Assembly (NCBI GenBank): GCA_964016985.1
Contig: OZ024834.1
Span: 80,987,211-81,051,210 of the forward strand
Origin: Anodontia alba
Taxonomy: Eukaryota; Mollusca; Bivalvia; Lucinida; Lucinidae
Length of the DNA stretch: 64,000 nt
Direction: 5' to 3'
This document shows positions 22,040 to 32,646 of the stretch, one piece after another (position 1 is the stretch's first letter; every line of letters starts with the position of its first letter). The notes under the pieces were generated by a model. The model had not been told where the DNA came from. It saw only the letters and a program-made list of their open reading frames with translations, and did no database searches. The position numbers and the translations under genes were made by a program.

Positions 22040-22374
22040 CAGTCGAACCTCGTTATCTCGAACTCGCTTATTTCGAATTACCGCTTATCTCGAAGTGAAA
22101 ATCTGGTCCCTGTTTTAACATGAAACTATGACAACAAGTAATAAAATAATGTGGAAAAGAGGAGAAATTGCTCCTAAGGAGCAATTTCTCCTCTTTTCCA
22201 AATTATTTTATATATATATTTCTAACTTCAGGAGTCAAATTACATATTCATTTGTTAAATGTGGTTGTTCAATTTATTGTTTTCCTCACTCTCTCAACTC
22301 TGATATGTCGAAGTACGGATATCTCGAAGTGTTTCAGTGAGTCCCTTGGAATTCGAGATAATGAGAGTCGACTG
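22040..22374. mobile_element. X6 MITE (pogo/Tigger-like ends)
   Basis: 335 bp with TA at 22038-22039 and 22375-22376. Left end cagtcgaacctcgttatctc; right end, inverted, cagtcgactctcattatctc. Subterminal tatctcgaa/ttcgaat repeats. The centre has a perfect palindrome, ggaaaagaggagaaattgct/agcaatttctcctcttttcc. Confidence 0.9.
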
Positions 22375-22548
22375 TATTTATATGTCATTGACAGTAAACA
22401 TTCATCTGTTTACATGTAATAGTCAGTAAACATTAATCTGTTTACACATCATGGTCAGCAAACATCCATCCATCTGTTTATACATCATGGTCAGTAAACA
22501 TTTATCTGTGTATATGTCATAGTCAGCAAACATTCATCTTTTAATATA

Positions 22549-23826
22549 CAAGGGCGTGTCAATAAATAACCAGCCTATCCCATTTCTGATGGACCAAGAT
22601 GGTCACGATTTTCATGCTTTGTTTCAATATATGTTTTATACATGGGTACAAAATTGCACACGTATCGAGTCATTCTTTAATAAGATATTGAATGTCAAAC
22701 ATGGCTAATGATGCAAAGGCATGCTTTTCATCTAAAGTTGAGTACGGTGCTGTAATCCGGTACTTGTATTTAAAAGGTCAAACAGGCAAGGAAATACACG
22801 GCGAGTTAGCCGATGTTTATGGGTCTTCTGCACCATCTTATGCTCAGGTTAAATTCTGGGTAGGGGAATTCAAACGTGGTAGAACATCTTTAGAAGATGA
22901 AGCCAGGTCTGGGCACCCACTGGATGCCACCAACGAAAAAATGTGTAAGAAAGTTCGGGATCTAGTATACTCTGATAGCTGAATTCAGGTGGAAGAAATA
23001 GCGCAGGCATTAGGCATTTCACATGATAGCATTTCAACAATCTTACATGATCGTTTAGGTATGCGCAAGCTAACAGCCCGTTGGGTCCCCAAATCCCTTA
23101 GCGATGAGCAAATGGCAACCAGAGCATCAGTATGCAGTACCTTGTTGAAGCGTTTTAGGTCAAAAGATGATTTTCTTTTGCATCTGGTGACTGTAGATGA
23201 GACTTGGGTTCATTATTATGAGCCAGAGAAAGCTCAGAGTCATCAGTGGGTAGGGCCTGGGTCCCTGAGGCCAAAGAAGTTCAAGACGCAACCATCTGCT
23301 GGCAAGGTGATGGCCACAGTATTTTGGGACGCAAAAGGCTTTATTATGTTGGACTTTTTACCCAAGAGAAGTACAATAACTGGAGTGTACTATGCAAACT
23401 TGTTAGACCAGCTGAGAACCGCCATCCATGAAAAACGCCGAGGTAAACTCTCTAAAGGTGTTTTGCTGCAACAGGACAACGCGAGAGTCCACACTTGCAA
23501 AGTTGCAATGGATGCTGTAGAGCGAAATGGGTATGAATTAATACCACATCCTGCCTATTCGCCTGACCTAGCTCCTAGCAACTTCTTCCTATTCCCAAAC
23601 TTGAAAAAGGATATCTGTGGACTTCATTTCCGGTCTGATGAAGAAGTCATGACGGCAGTTGAGGAGTGGGTCAATGGAAAGGACCCTGACTTTTTCAGCT
23701 CTGGGCTGATGGCAGTTGAACACCGTTAGTCTAAGTGCATCACACCAGAGGGCAATTACATCGAAAAAGAAGAGGTGGATCTCAACTGGAAATAAGTTAG
23801 GCTGGTTACTTATTGACTCACCCTCG
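22549..23826 (+). mobile_element. mariner-family transposon, near full length
   Basis: 1278 bp, TA at 22547-22548 and 23827-23828. The 27-bp terminal inverted repeats (left cAaggGcGtgtcaataaata, right, inverted, cGaggGtGagtcaataagta, both then accagcc) differ at four positions. It contains one broken transposase gene and lies within the 32-bp minisatellite. Confidence 0.95.
22692..23795 (+). pseudogene. mariner transposase, two premature stops, DD34N
   Basis: Family role (known): a DDE/D transposase that binds the terminal repeats and does cut-and-paste into TA. Seen: an N-terminal helix-turn-helix region (YLYLKGQTGKEIHGELADVY, residues about 22-41), then a second HTH (VEEIAQALGISHDSIS), the linker WVPKSL, first catalytic D in VTVDETW, second D in QQDNARVH, and YSPDLAPSN in place of the usual YSPDLAPSD. 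Counting from the second D, 34 residues precede that N, so the third catalytic position is Asn (codon AAC). A TGA at 22980-22982 interrupts DS*IQVEEIA, where Arg (CGA) would fit a CpG transition. A TAG at 23727-23729 replaces the expected Trp after EHR; the frame then continues SKCITPEGNYIEK to a TAA at 23793. No frameshifts, so the copy is fairly young but inactive. Confidence 0.95.
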
Positions 23827-23906
23827 TATCATGGTCAGCAAACATGCATCTGTTCATATATTATCATGGTCAGTAAACATTCATCTGTTTATAAACCATG
23901 GTCAGT

Positions 23907-24185
23907 TTATTTTATTGTGTTGGGGTTTAACGACACGACAACCCTTGTGGGTCATTTTGTGTTGTCTCCCAGAGAAAGGGAGAAAAGAGAGTAGAGGAGA
24001 TGAAAGAGAGGGACAAGGAATAAAGAGGAAAATTAACGAAAGTGAAGAAACAGAAGAAATAAAAACATCCCCCTCCACCCTTGCCTGCTACAAGGATAGC
24101 AGGCCTTGCCCAGCTGTAAGTCAATATCAGTTTGACGCCCCCATGACGTAAGATACATGACACCTTCGCCACACCCGACCATCCC
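23907..24185 (-). mobile_element. SINE-q with target duplication
   Basis: Antisense copy. The 12-bp accatggtcagt occurs at 23895-23906 and 24186-24197, but this is also minisatellite sequence, so the duplication is only supportive. Body: ggggtttaacgacacgacaa, ggtcattttgtgttgtctcc, a purine-rich block (gagaaagggagaaaagagag), then gcaggccttgcccagctgta and cacctttgcc-like head sequence. Confidence 0.82.
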
Positions 24186-24252
24186 ACCATGGTCAGTAAA
24201 CATAAATCTGTTTATATGTTATGGTCACCAAACCTTCATTTGTTAAAACTTC

Positions 24253-26675
24253 CAGGGCTCAAAATTTTCTCTTGGACTCACTCGTCCTGTAGGGCAAGTA
24301 GTTGCAAAATGTTACTCGCCCTTAATCAAGCTGTACTCGTCCTTACATTTGTAGCCTAGCCACTAGGCGTTAAAATGAAAAATATGGATACAAAATTGTC
24401 TATTTGCATTAAAGTGAACAGTATAGTAGTTTTGTAGCTAGTCAACCCTCTTTTTACAAATTTGATAATACTTAGCCAAGATATGTATTGGAGACTCTAC
24501 CAATGGACTTGCTATTGTTATCAAGTTGACAATCTTTTAATAATAAACAAAAATGATCAGATTTTTATTATCAGACACGCAGCTAGTCTATTACATTTGG
24601 TACTGTAAATGAGACAAAAAGCTAGAAAAAAACAACTTTTTATTGTGTTACTGTAGTCATTTATAATACTTTTTTTATAATATGACTGCTACTGGCAGCA
24701 GTAGCTGTTTATTCAATACAGTGCAGATCCAATACATCGCGGTCCGTTATTTCGCAAAATCCAGTATATCGCAAATCGGCCATGGCTCCCAATTTCCCAT
24801 AAGCAAAAAAATTTAAAAAACATAAAATGTTTGTTGTTTTATTTAACTTCAGAAAAAAAAAATGCATTCCGCCTCCGGTAATTGATTTTTCGCACATATC
24901 CCGACGCTAAGTCGCGTCAGGTATTATGACAAACAATCTACTTTATAGTGTCAATCAGCGCACACCTTGATTATAATTGGCAAACAATAAGTTATATCGC
25001 CGTTATTGTTATAATCATTATCATCATTGAGTACATAGATCTACTCAATGCTCAATCAGCCAATGATGCCCACAAACTAATTTTGCTCAACAGATGAAAA
25101 CGGTCCGCCTCCTTTTCAACACCAGCAAATTTTACAAGACAGTAGTCTTACGATGTTTCTGTCCCACATACACAGCTCTTAGTCCGCTTATTTTACACTT
25201 CTATAGCAATAAATATTTCAAAAGAAAACAACTGCATCAAAAAAAATATATATATATATAATAATAACAATAAAACTAAAATAAAAAGAAATTGACTTTG
25301 ATAAACGACATTTTTTTTTTGCGCCCGTACAAATCTATAGAAACTCAAATTTTACCTTGCTGTAAAAAGGTCAAAGGTCAACCTATGATCATCATTTGAA
25401 TAAACTTGGTAGAGCTTGATACAGCGATGCTATATACCAAGACTCAGCCCCAAAGCTTTCTTGGTTCTGGAGAAGAAGATGTTTTAAGAGTTTTTACCAT
25501 GTATGGACATGGTGGCCATCTTGTTCAATGGCGCGGAACCATTTGAACAATAATAAGTAAAGGGAAGCAACTCAAATTATCTTAGCACAACTGAAGCAAT
25601 TTGAGTAACTTCCCTTCGCCGTTCCAGGGAACCAGAGTATCCAACTGGAATGGCGTCCTAAATTGTCAACCCGATGATTTCAAACGTAGTTTATCAGCTG
25701 GTTTCGATTGAAATTACTTGTTAGACATAGCGCATCATTGTAAATTATGCCATCAAACAATTCTAATCCAATTTTAATTAGGAAATATGGCTGACAGCAT
25801 GACTGAATGCCATTTATCAGTGATGTCTCAGCAAACTACCACACCGACAAACTAAGCGAGTGTTATGCATGCCGTTATACATGCTTATATTGTGCTCCGT
25901 TCTATCGCGATAGCGGACTCTGGACCCCGAGGACCGCGATATATTGGATCTTTACTGTACCAGGAAAGCAAACTTATATGCCAACCAGCTGTATTTCAGA
26001 CTTAAAACCTGAATTTGACAGCCTTTAACTAAAGATTAGAAGACAAGCATGTTACCGTAATCTGACTAGACAAACAAAACATAAACAATCTTATTACGAT
26101 GACAAAAACTTAACGTCGGTATAAAAAAGGTAATTCTGTTAGACATTTGTACTGAAAAAAATCTTTATCAAAGCCAAAACAAACAAGTGATTGAACTGAC
26201 ATAGTGGTAACTCAATATTTGCTTATTTTATCCATCAGAGCCCTCTGAATCAGACTGAGATGCAGCAGCTCTGGGACCTCTAGGAACAGTGCATCTATGT
26301 TCCTTAATGCGTCAACTTCTTTGAACACTGTGAATGCAGTGGACAATTCTATCTGTTGACTGGTAATGTTCAAGATCAGGTCCATCTACCTATATCCTAA
26401 TCAGATTCGACAAAGTTTTCTGCTGCAATAAAAATGGGACGACTACAAAAAATTGGAATGAACAGTATCAATACAACTCCACATGCATAAAGCCCTGGAA
26501 TTTAGTTCTGAATCAGATTTGAACTGGGTGCTGCGGAATAGTATTTCCTCTAACTGCCAAAAATGGTCACTCATCCTGTTGGGCAAGCAGTTAGAATTTT
26601 TCATTTGCCCTTGAATAACCTATGCTCCTAAATACGAGCAATTTCGGAGCAAACAAGTGCTAATTTCAAGCCCTG
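24253..26675. mobile_element. 2.4-kb non-autonomous hAT-like element, 5-bp TSD
   Basis: Termini cagggctcaaaatt and, inverted, cagggcttgaaatt (14 bp, two mismatches). acttc is duplicated directly on both sides (24248-24252, 26676-26680). Subterminal direct similarity: actcgtcctgtagggcaagt at the left and actcatcctgttgggcaagc at the right. The CAGGG ends are hAT-like. A 5-bp duplication fits the hAT5 type rather than the usual 8 bp (family knowledge; assignment is inference). No transposase is left; a pogo-like element fills the middle. Confidence 0.8.
24719..25957. mobile_element. pogo/Tigger-like element nested in the 2.4-kb element
   Basis: 1239 bp with TA at 24717-24718 and 25958-25959. 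Ends cagtgcagatccaatacatc and, inverted, cagtaaagatccaatatatc, both followed by gcggtcc. The interior has cg-rich atcgcaa motifs, as in pogo-like ends, and a palindrome near 25565-25620 (caactcaaatt...aatttgagtaa). No transposase frame is recognisable. Confidence 0.85.
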
Positions 26676-27440
26676 ACTTCAAGGTCAGTAGACAGTCATC
26701 TGTTTACACCCCATGGTCAATAAACATTAATCTGTTTATATGTTATGTTCTGCACACATTCATCTGTTTATACGTTATGGTCAGAAAACATTCATCTGTT
26801 CATATGCCATGTTCAACAAACATTCACCTGTTTATATGTCATGGTCAGTAAGCAATCATCTGTTTATATTTCATGGTCAGTAAACATTAATCTGTTTATA
26901 CATCATGGACAGTAAACATTCATCTGTTTATATGTCATGGTCAGTAAACATTAATCTGTTTATACATAATGGACAATAAACTTATATGTCATCTGTTTAC
27001 ACACCATGGTCAGTAATTATTCATCTGTTTATATGCCATGGCCAGTAAACATTTGTTTGTATCATCATCATTCTGTTTATATGCCATGGTCAGTAAACAT
27101 TCATCTGTTTATACAATGTGGTCAGCAAACATTCATCTGATAATCATGGCCAATAAAGATTCATGTTCAGTAATCATTCATCTGTTTATATGCCACGGTC
27201 AGCAAACATTCATCTGATTATATGTCATAGTCAGTAACCATTCATCTGTACATCATGAGCTGTAATCATTCATCTGTTTATATGTCATGATCAGCAAACA
27301 GTCATCTGTTTACACTTCATGAGCTGGAAACATGCATCTGTTTATATATCTTGGTCAAAAAACATTCATCTGTTTACAAGTCATGGTCAGTAAACATTTA
27401 TCTATTCATATGTCATGGTCAGCAAACATTCATCTTTCAC

Positions 27441-27626
27441 AAGAAAATCCCCAATTATGGCTATTTCACACTCCTGTATCTTTGGCATTTTCAAGATGGA
27501 ATGTCAGTTACTAATTTTAATATGGCTGAATCCCTGCTCAATGCAGCACTTTGGCTTATTGATAATAACCACTTCTAGGGGCACCAAACTGGGAAACATG
27601 TCTAAATACTGCATTATCAACTGGAT
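27441..27626. other. No gene seen
   Basis: Short unassigned stretch between the minisatellite and the next palindrome. Overlapping open frames in three registers continue out of the repeat. Confidence 0.35.
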
Positions 27627-27722
27627 AAAAATATGAAATGATTTTTATCCTATCTCTGAATTAATGTTGGCAACATTAATTCAGAGGTATGATAAAAAAT
27701 TATTTCATTTTTGATCCAGTTC
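27627..27722. repeat. Palindrome about 96 bp
   Basis: ggataaaaatatgaaatgat, then tctgaattaatgttg, mirrored by caacattaattcagaggtat and aaattatttcatttttgatc. Few mismatches. Probably a MITE core; no ends visible. Confidence 0.75.
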
Positions 27723-27888
27723 AAGAATTAGAGACCAACTGAAATTTTCTGAAGAAGCCAACTGATCTGGATCTGCACTGTTTGCCATTAAGTATGTGAA
27801 TTTATAACAACAATCTGGATTAAGTAATCTGATTGGCTAAAAATTAGAAGTGGGTGTGGCATCTTTGTTTATTCAGCAGGACAAGGGT
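27723..27888. mobile_element. T1 MITE, left part missing
   Basis: From tgaagaagccaactgatctg through ctgattggctaaaaattaga to ttcagcaggacaaggg, followed by TTAA (27889-27892). The left arm of the hairpin is gone. Confidence 0.75.
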
Positions 27889-28066
27889 TAAGACAGTTTT
27901 AAGACAATTCCTGTGAATAGCCTCAAGAAACGTTTAGATGCAAAAATATTAAAAATTACCTTTTATCTTTCGACTTCTCCCTTTAACTGGAGTTAGGTAA
28001 TGTAGCTACAATAATACCCCGATATATTCTGACAGACATACCTGAGTAAGGAACAAATTTATCAGG

Positions 28067-28704
28067 GTTTTTTGTTTGTTTGTGTTAATTTGTTTGCGTT
28101 GAGGTTTTACGGCCCAGTAAATCTAATGGGGTCATGTCGAGCGCGGTCAGTTTACCTAACCACACGTTTACTGGGCAGGCTTAGTCCTCTAAGCGGTTAA
28201 CCAGTATTGTGCACATTCTTTCGCCAGGAACTGGCAAATGCCCTTCTTGAATCAGCGGAAGGGAGAGAATGACCGTAGAAAAAATTTCACGATCAATCTC
28301 CACGAAAGAATGTTGCCGACATCGACGGGGGTTGAACCCGCGACCTCCTGGTCTCCAGTCGGACGGCGCATCCAACTGAGCCATCGAGGCCAGCTTGTTT
28401 GTGTTAAGGTTTTATAGACTAGTCAAGCCATTAGGGGCATGTCGAGCATGGTCAGTTTACCTAACCACACTTTTTCCTGGGCAGGCTTAGTCCTCCAAGA
28501 GGTTAACCAGTACTTGTGCACATTCTTTGGCCAGAAACTGACAACTGCCCTTCTTGAATCAGTAGAAGGTAGAGATTTACCATAGAATATACTTCATGAT
28601 CAGAGAACCCCAAAAAAAGAATGTTACCGGCCCCTATGGGGATTGAACTCGCAACCTCCTGATCACTCGTCCGACATGCACCTGACTGAGCCATCGAGGC
28701 TGGC
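28067..28704 (-). mobile_element. SINE-t (older copy), split by a second SINE-t
   Basis: The tail side (28067-28088, ttttttgtttgtttgtgtta) is separated from the rest (28395-28704) by a younger SINE-t. It keeps a tRNA-like head at the right end (gggattgaactcgcaacctc, gactgagccatcgaggctgg). A body variant has ttttatagactagtcaagcc. Confidence 0.88.
28089..28394 (-). mobile_element. SINE-t inserted into the tail of another SINE-t
   Basis: 306 bp, full head (ggttgaacccgcgacctcct, ccaactgagccatcgaggcc). The 13-bp target ttgtttgtgttaa is at 28076-28088 and 28395-28407. Removing it rejoins the older SINE as ttgtttgtgttaaggtttta. Confidence 0.92.
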
Positions 28705-28796
28705 TTGATCTGGTCTACACTGTTTGCCATTCAGTCTGCACTTCCACCAGGTAGCTAAATGAACTTGTTAAGATTTCAACCCTTAACCCATTTACT

Positions 28797-29195
28797 TCAA
28801 GTGGACTCTTCTACCAAAACTCTTTGACCTTGTCTATTTCTAATAGCAGGGTGTCTGGTTAGTTTTTTATTACTACACCACAACCTCTTTATAATACTAT
28901 TGTTGGGGTCCATAGCATAAACCGTGTTAGTTAAACAACCATGTTATATCCAAACAAAAATGTATAGATTATATTGAAAAATGACATACATTTCTGGGAT
29001 CCATCTTTGAACCGTGTTATATCCAAAACCGTGTTATAACGAATTGTGTTATAAAGAGGTTGTAATGTACTATGTTTTATAGAAATTCCTGTATTTAATG
29101 TTAACAGAGTAGACCCTGATCAGACATCACATTCTGCAAAGTCTGATCTAGGTCTGCACTGTTTGCCAATTATCCTTTTGTGGGTTTCCACTAAA
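28797..29195. mobile_element. T5 MITE interrupted by X5
   Basis: TTAA at 28793-28796, cccatttacttcaagtggac, gcagggtgtctggttagttt; after the X5 insertion tactatgttttatagaaatt, the core-alpha hairpin and ccaattatccttttgtgggt. The right terminus is lost. Confidence 0.85.
28876..29067. mobile_element. X5 MITE nested in T5
   Basis: 192 bp, TA at 28874-28875 and 29068-29069. Left end caccacaacctctttataat. Excision restores attactatgttttatag, as in the uninterrupted T5 copy near 5190. Confidence 0.93.
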
Positions 29196-29354
29196 CAACA
29201 ACAAAATTAGGTCACGTTTCCAAGGCTTGTACTGCAGTTAGTATGAAAGATGGTGGGCAAAAAGGCAAACTAAAATCACTTTTAGGAGGACTTGGAAGCA
29301 GTTCAAGTTTTCTTCTTGAGCACGTATGGACACATATTGCTAGTGCAAGTTAAA

Positions 29355-29480
29355 TTAAATTGAAAATAGTGTTGGATAAGTGGCAAAAAATGTAGACCCT
29401 GATCAGATGCCCTATATTGCAGCATCAGATCTGGTCTACACTGCTGCTCAGGCCTATCCCTCCAAATAGTTAGGGTAAAT
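29355..29480. mobile_element. X1 MITE fragment
   Basis: ggataagtggcaaaaaatgt, core-alpha hairpin, tgctgctcaggcctatccct, tagttagggtaaatta. Confidence 0.6.
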
Positions 29481-30150
29481 TACATATATTCATTATTACT
29501 ATCATCCCTGTTTGAACATGACTGAAAGACTAAACTGCCTGTCAAGCCACATATTATTATTAGCAATCAATCTGCAATATACAATGGTGTCCTTTTTATA
29601 CAGTAAATTCCTACTAAGCTAATGTAACAAAAAGTCATAACCTTTACCATCCAAATAATGAAATAAAACAGCTGCCCAATACAAATAGCCACAACTCGTA
29701 ATATACATATACAAAGTTGTATATGATTCATGTGTATAATTAGGCAATATTCTTTCATATAAAAACCAAAATTCTAATATAGTGGATTATAAATTTACCT
29801 GTGACTTTCAAATCATCATAAATTTCCTGTTAAGTCAGCTCTACTTATATACAGAAATAAGGAAGAATACCAATGGGTAAATACAGAATTTATCCATGAC
29901 AAATCGGGAAGTAAATCTCTTTGTTGACCTTAAGTAGGCAAAAATATCAATACTATCAGGGGAGATTACCTAAACAGCCTTGAAGAAGAAGATCAATATT
30001 AAGGGAAATAACTCCAAAAAGCTTGCAGTAGCTGCCAAGAATTCTGTTATTGTGGCAGAAAAAATGTACATATCATGTTCTTTCTATCAAATTCTCATGC
30101 AACCAGGAAAACTGCTGGCAGACATACACCACAGGAACCTCTAGAGAGGT
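29481..30150. other. No gene or repeat family recognised
   Basis: Low-complexity AT-rich intron sequence. A 63-codon minus-strand frame at 29567-29758 has no coding features beyond being open. Confidence 0.4.
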
Positions 30151-30151
30151 T

Positions 30152-30345
30152 TAACCCTTAGCAAACTGTAAAATTTGCAAAAGATAACATACTGAAATAT
30201 TTTCCTCAGAAAAACAGGTTTTGACATTTCATGCAAATTGTCTCCAGAGGAGACAATTTGCATGAAATGTCAAATCCTGTTTTTTGAGGGAAAATTAGAA
30301 AAATATCATCAATTTACCATCTGCTGAATAAGACAGAAAAAGGAA
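30152..30345. mobile_element. T2 MITE
   Basis: cccttagcaaactgtaaaat, then a near-perfect core-beta hairpin, aaacaggttttgacatttca...gtctccagaggagac...tgaaatgtcaaatcctgttt (given in pieces), then ctgctgaataag. The left TTAA is present (30152 region); the right end is worn. Confidence 0.75.
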
Positions 30346-30349
30346 AAGA

Positions 30350-31100
30350 ATACAAGAAATCAATGCAGACCTAAATTACTCAACAAATCATATTTCTATG
30401 GACTATGGGAATGGTTTATGTAAACAAGACTTGTGATAGGACACACTTAGTCATAAATTTACCAAAAAGAAATCTTTGAAAGGCCACGTCACACTTGTCT
30501 AGCTTATAGTAACCCTTTTGGCTTTACCATCTGAAACATATATTATCTTTCCATCCTTGAATTTCATCAAGTCAATTACGGAACTTCAAAAAGGGACATT
30601 AACTGAAAACCTAAACAGCATAGCCCAGTAATCTTGGACCCAGTATACACTGGAACAGGTATTGTATTTATTGGAAATATGTTGTCGTGGCTGAGTTTTC
30701 ATAATTTTGTATGATGAAGTTTAAATGCTCATATTTCAATTATTTCTCAAAATAACTGAGATTCGTTTTCAAAAAGCAATACTTCAAGACTGCAGCATTA
30801 TATTTCAAGAAAATCAAACAGTTTTTGTAAACATCAACAAGAAACCTAGGTACCCATTTTCGGCACTTTTAGCAGAAAATCATCAGAAATTCACCCAAAA
30901 TGAGGGTTTAACTTCAATTTTATTAATTGTGACTTAACATTTTTCAACCAAACCTATTAAAACCAATTTATTACAACTTCAGTTATTATCCAAAATCATT
31001 TTTAATGACAATACTGCTGTAAAATAGCACTAAAATCAAGGCAAGACAACATATTTTGGCAGTTCCGTTAGTGACAAGTCTGGGTATTACTAGGTCCAAG
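30350..31100. other. No gene seen
   Basis: Unassigned intron DNA. The small frame at 30725-30937 shows no domain. Confidence 0.4.
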
Positions 31101-31105
31101 CAGTA

Positions 31106-32363
31106 CAGGTCAGTCCCGTTAGTACTCGCGTCGTTAGTGCGTGAATACGGATATAACGCGGGGACGTCATGCCTCCCAAAATTTTTTCGAAGGGTCCCAG
31201 TTTCCCCATCCTCTAGGTCAAAATAACAAAATGTGTTTTTTGTTTTTCAGAGCTTCGATCTGCAGAAAAAGAAATTTACTGCTGTTGTACATGTCATAAT
31301 AGCAAATAAAAAAAAATGATTTTGAAAGAATAAAGCTAATCAATGTATTGTCTCTGTTGTATTTTTGTTTGTGTACGTGCGTAATGACCGTAATTGACCT
31401 TTTGATGTTTATTTTAAGAAGACGAACTTTTGCCAATTAAAACTTCATTTAACTTTTAAACGATACAAACATATCTATCAAGAAATGGCTTATCCCGCAT
31501 CTAAAGAATGGGAAAATGACCACAGTTATCCATAATTAATTTGTAAATACTTGAAAGACACCGAATTTTCCAGTTTGATATGGCCGCCTTGCCGACCTAA
31601 TTAGATATTCATCCAATCAGCAACGCGGATCACTGGACGTCGTTTACTGCGCACGCGGTCAGTTAGTAGAGCGTGTAACTGTGAAATTTGTCCGGCACTC
31701 ATTGTTGTCTTGAAAAAGTTCATTCTGCTATCAGATTAACACTGATTAAAATGGAAAACCAAAGAAGAAAACGAAAAGCCTTCAAGGTTAAAGAAAAACT
31801 TGAGGCCATTGAACATGGCATGGCACTTTGTTGGAAATCAAATGCTTTGGTTTTAGTCATTTTTTTTCTTTGAGCTTTTGTTCTATTCTATACAAGCAGA
31901 AAGATTAAAAAACTTAACGATTTCTGCCGTTTTATTAATAAGATTTCTTTTACTGGACTAAAATAATTCGCTATGCTCGCGGGGACCGGTATTGATACCG
32001 GACTTTTTATGTGACTTACACCGCACTTCAACACCGTCTGTATTACAACACTGGCAAATATGGCGGATTGAGCCACAAAATGGAAACGTAAATAAAGTAT
32101 ATATTGCAGAAAAAGTACATCAGAGGGTGTAAAAAAGACAAAACATACAACGTTAGTACTCATTCGTTTATTTATATAAATAACACATGAAATATCATTG
32201 TTTTCATTCATAAATCCCTCCATACATGTATATTCGTGTGTCCCATACAAATGTCAACATGTATAAAGTCTGATCAGTCGGCTCCGAACTTACTACGCGC
32301 TTCGCATATATCGCGGTCTGGATTTGTGCATCCCGACCAGCGCGTAATAACGGGAATGACCTG
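31106..32363 (+). mobile_element. pogo/Tigger-like element, internally deleted
   Basis: 1258 bp, TA at 31104-31105 and 32364-32365. Ends caggtcagtcccgttagtac and, inverted, caggtcattcccgttattac. The gccgccttgccgacc region and ccaatcagcaacgcggatca upstream of the frame could be its old promoter (inference). It carries a short transposase start and the interior is otherwise non-coding. Confidence 0.88.
31751..31873 (+). pseudogene. N-terminal fragment of pogo-like transposase
   Basis: MENQRRKRKAFKVKEKLEAI, then EHG, matches the start of the CENP-B-type helix-turn-helix found in pogo/Tigger transposases (basic stretch, then V/TxxxKLEAI). After EHG the frame diverges at once into unrelated sequence and stops, so the rest of the HTH, the DDE catalytic domain and everything downstream are deleted. 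It may still make a short basic peptide; there is no evidence for use. Confidence 0.75.
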
Positions 32364-32365
32364 TA

Positions 32366-32638
32366 ATTTAGTTATACAGCTTGGTTCTTATGAGTTCCAA
32401 TGACTCAGACAACTGGAATTCATCAAGCACGAATCCTTAACACATTTTAAAGCAGTTTTTTACAGTATTTTGTGAGTCCAGGGACTCAAGTATATAAAAT
32501 TTGTGAGTCCCAGAGAAAATATTATGAGTATATGAAGTGAGACGCAGGTAAAAAAAAACAGTGATAGTGAAATCATGTAGCAAGTTTGTTTAAATTCCGC
32601 CCAGTGGTTTAAGAGGAGTTAGTGTGACTGATGGATGG
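32366..32638. repeat. Left part of a dispersed repeat
   Basis: ctgaatcagt-like decay, then gaaatcatgtagcaagtttg, ttaaattccgcccagtggtt, aagaggagttagtgtgactg, gatgggcggacgg. It continues after the hAT insertion at 33837 (acatattgatgaacggaggt, tcttaaaaagcgtggggag). Confidence 0.6.
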
Positions 32639-32646
32639 GCGGACGG

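Larger units (their letters stand above)
21965..27440. repeat. 32-bp minisatellite, broken up by insertions
   Basis: Unit: tcatctgtttatatgtcatg followed by gtcagtaaacat (32 bp; for example starts at 26824 and 26856). Array blocks are 21965-22037, 22376-22546, 23827-23906, 24186-24247 and 26681-27440. The gaps are an X6 MITE, a mariner copy, a SINE-q and a 2.4-kb element of the 5-bp class. Degenerate units and 30-34 bp spacing are common in the last block. Short open frames in it (ICLYVMVRKHSS-like) are the period read through. Confidence 0.9.

Noticed and set aside
23813..24190. Open frames on both strands in 23.8-24.2 kb
   Set aside because: They lie in a SINE-q copy and recur at its other copies (48.2 and 59.7 kb), so they are repeat shadows.
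26681..27440. Regular about 32-bp repeats resembling a CRISPR array
   Set aside because: No unique spacers: the units are directly contiguous and variable, and the DNA is eukaryotic.
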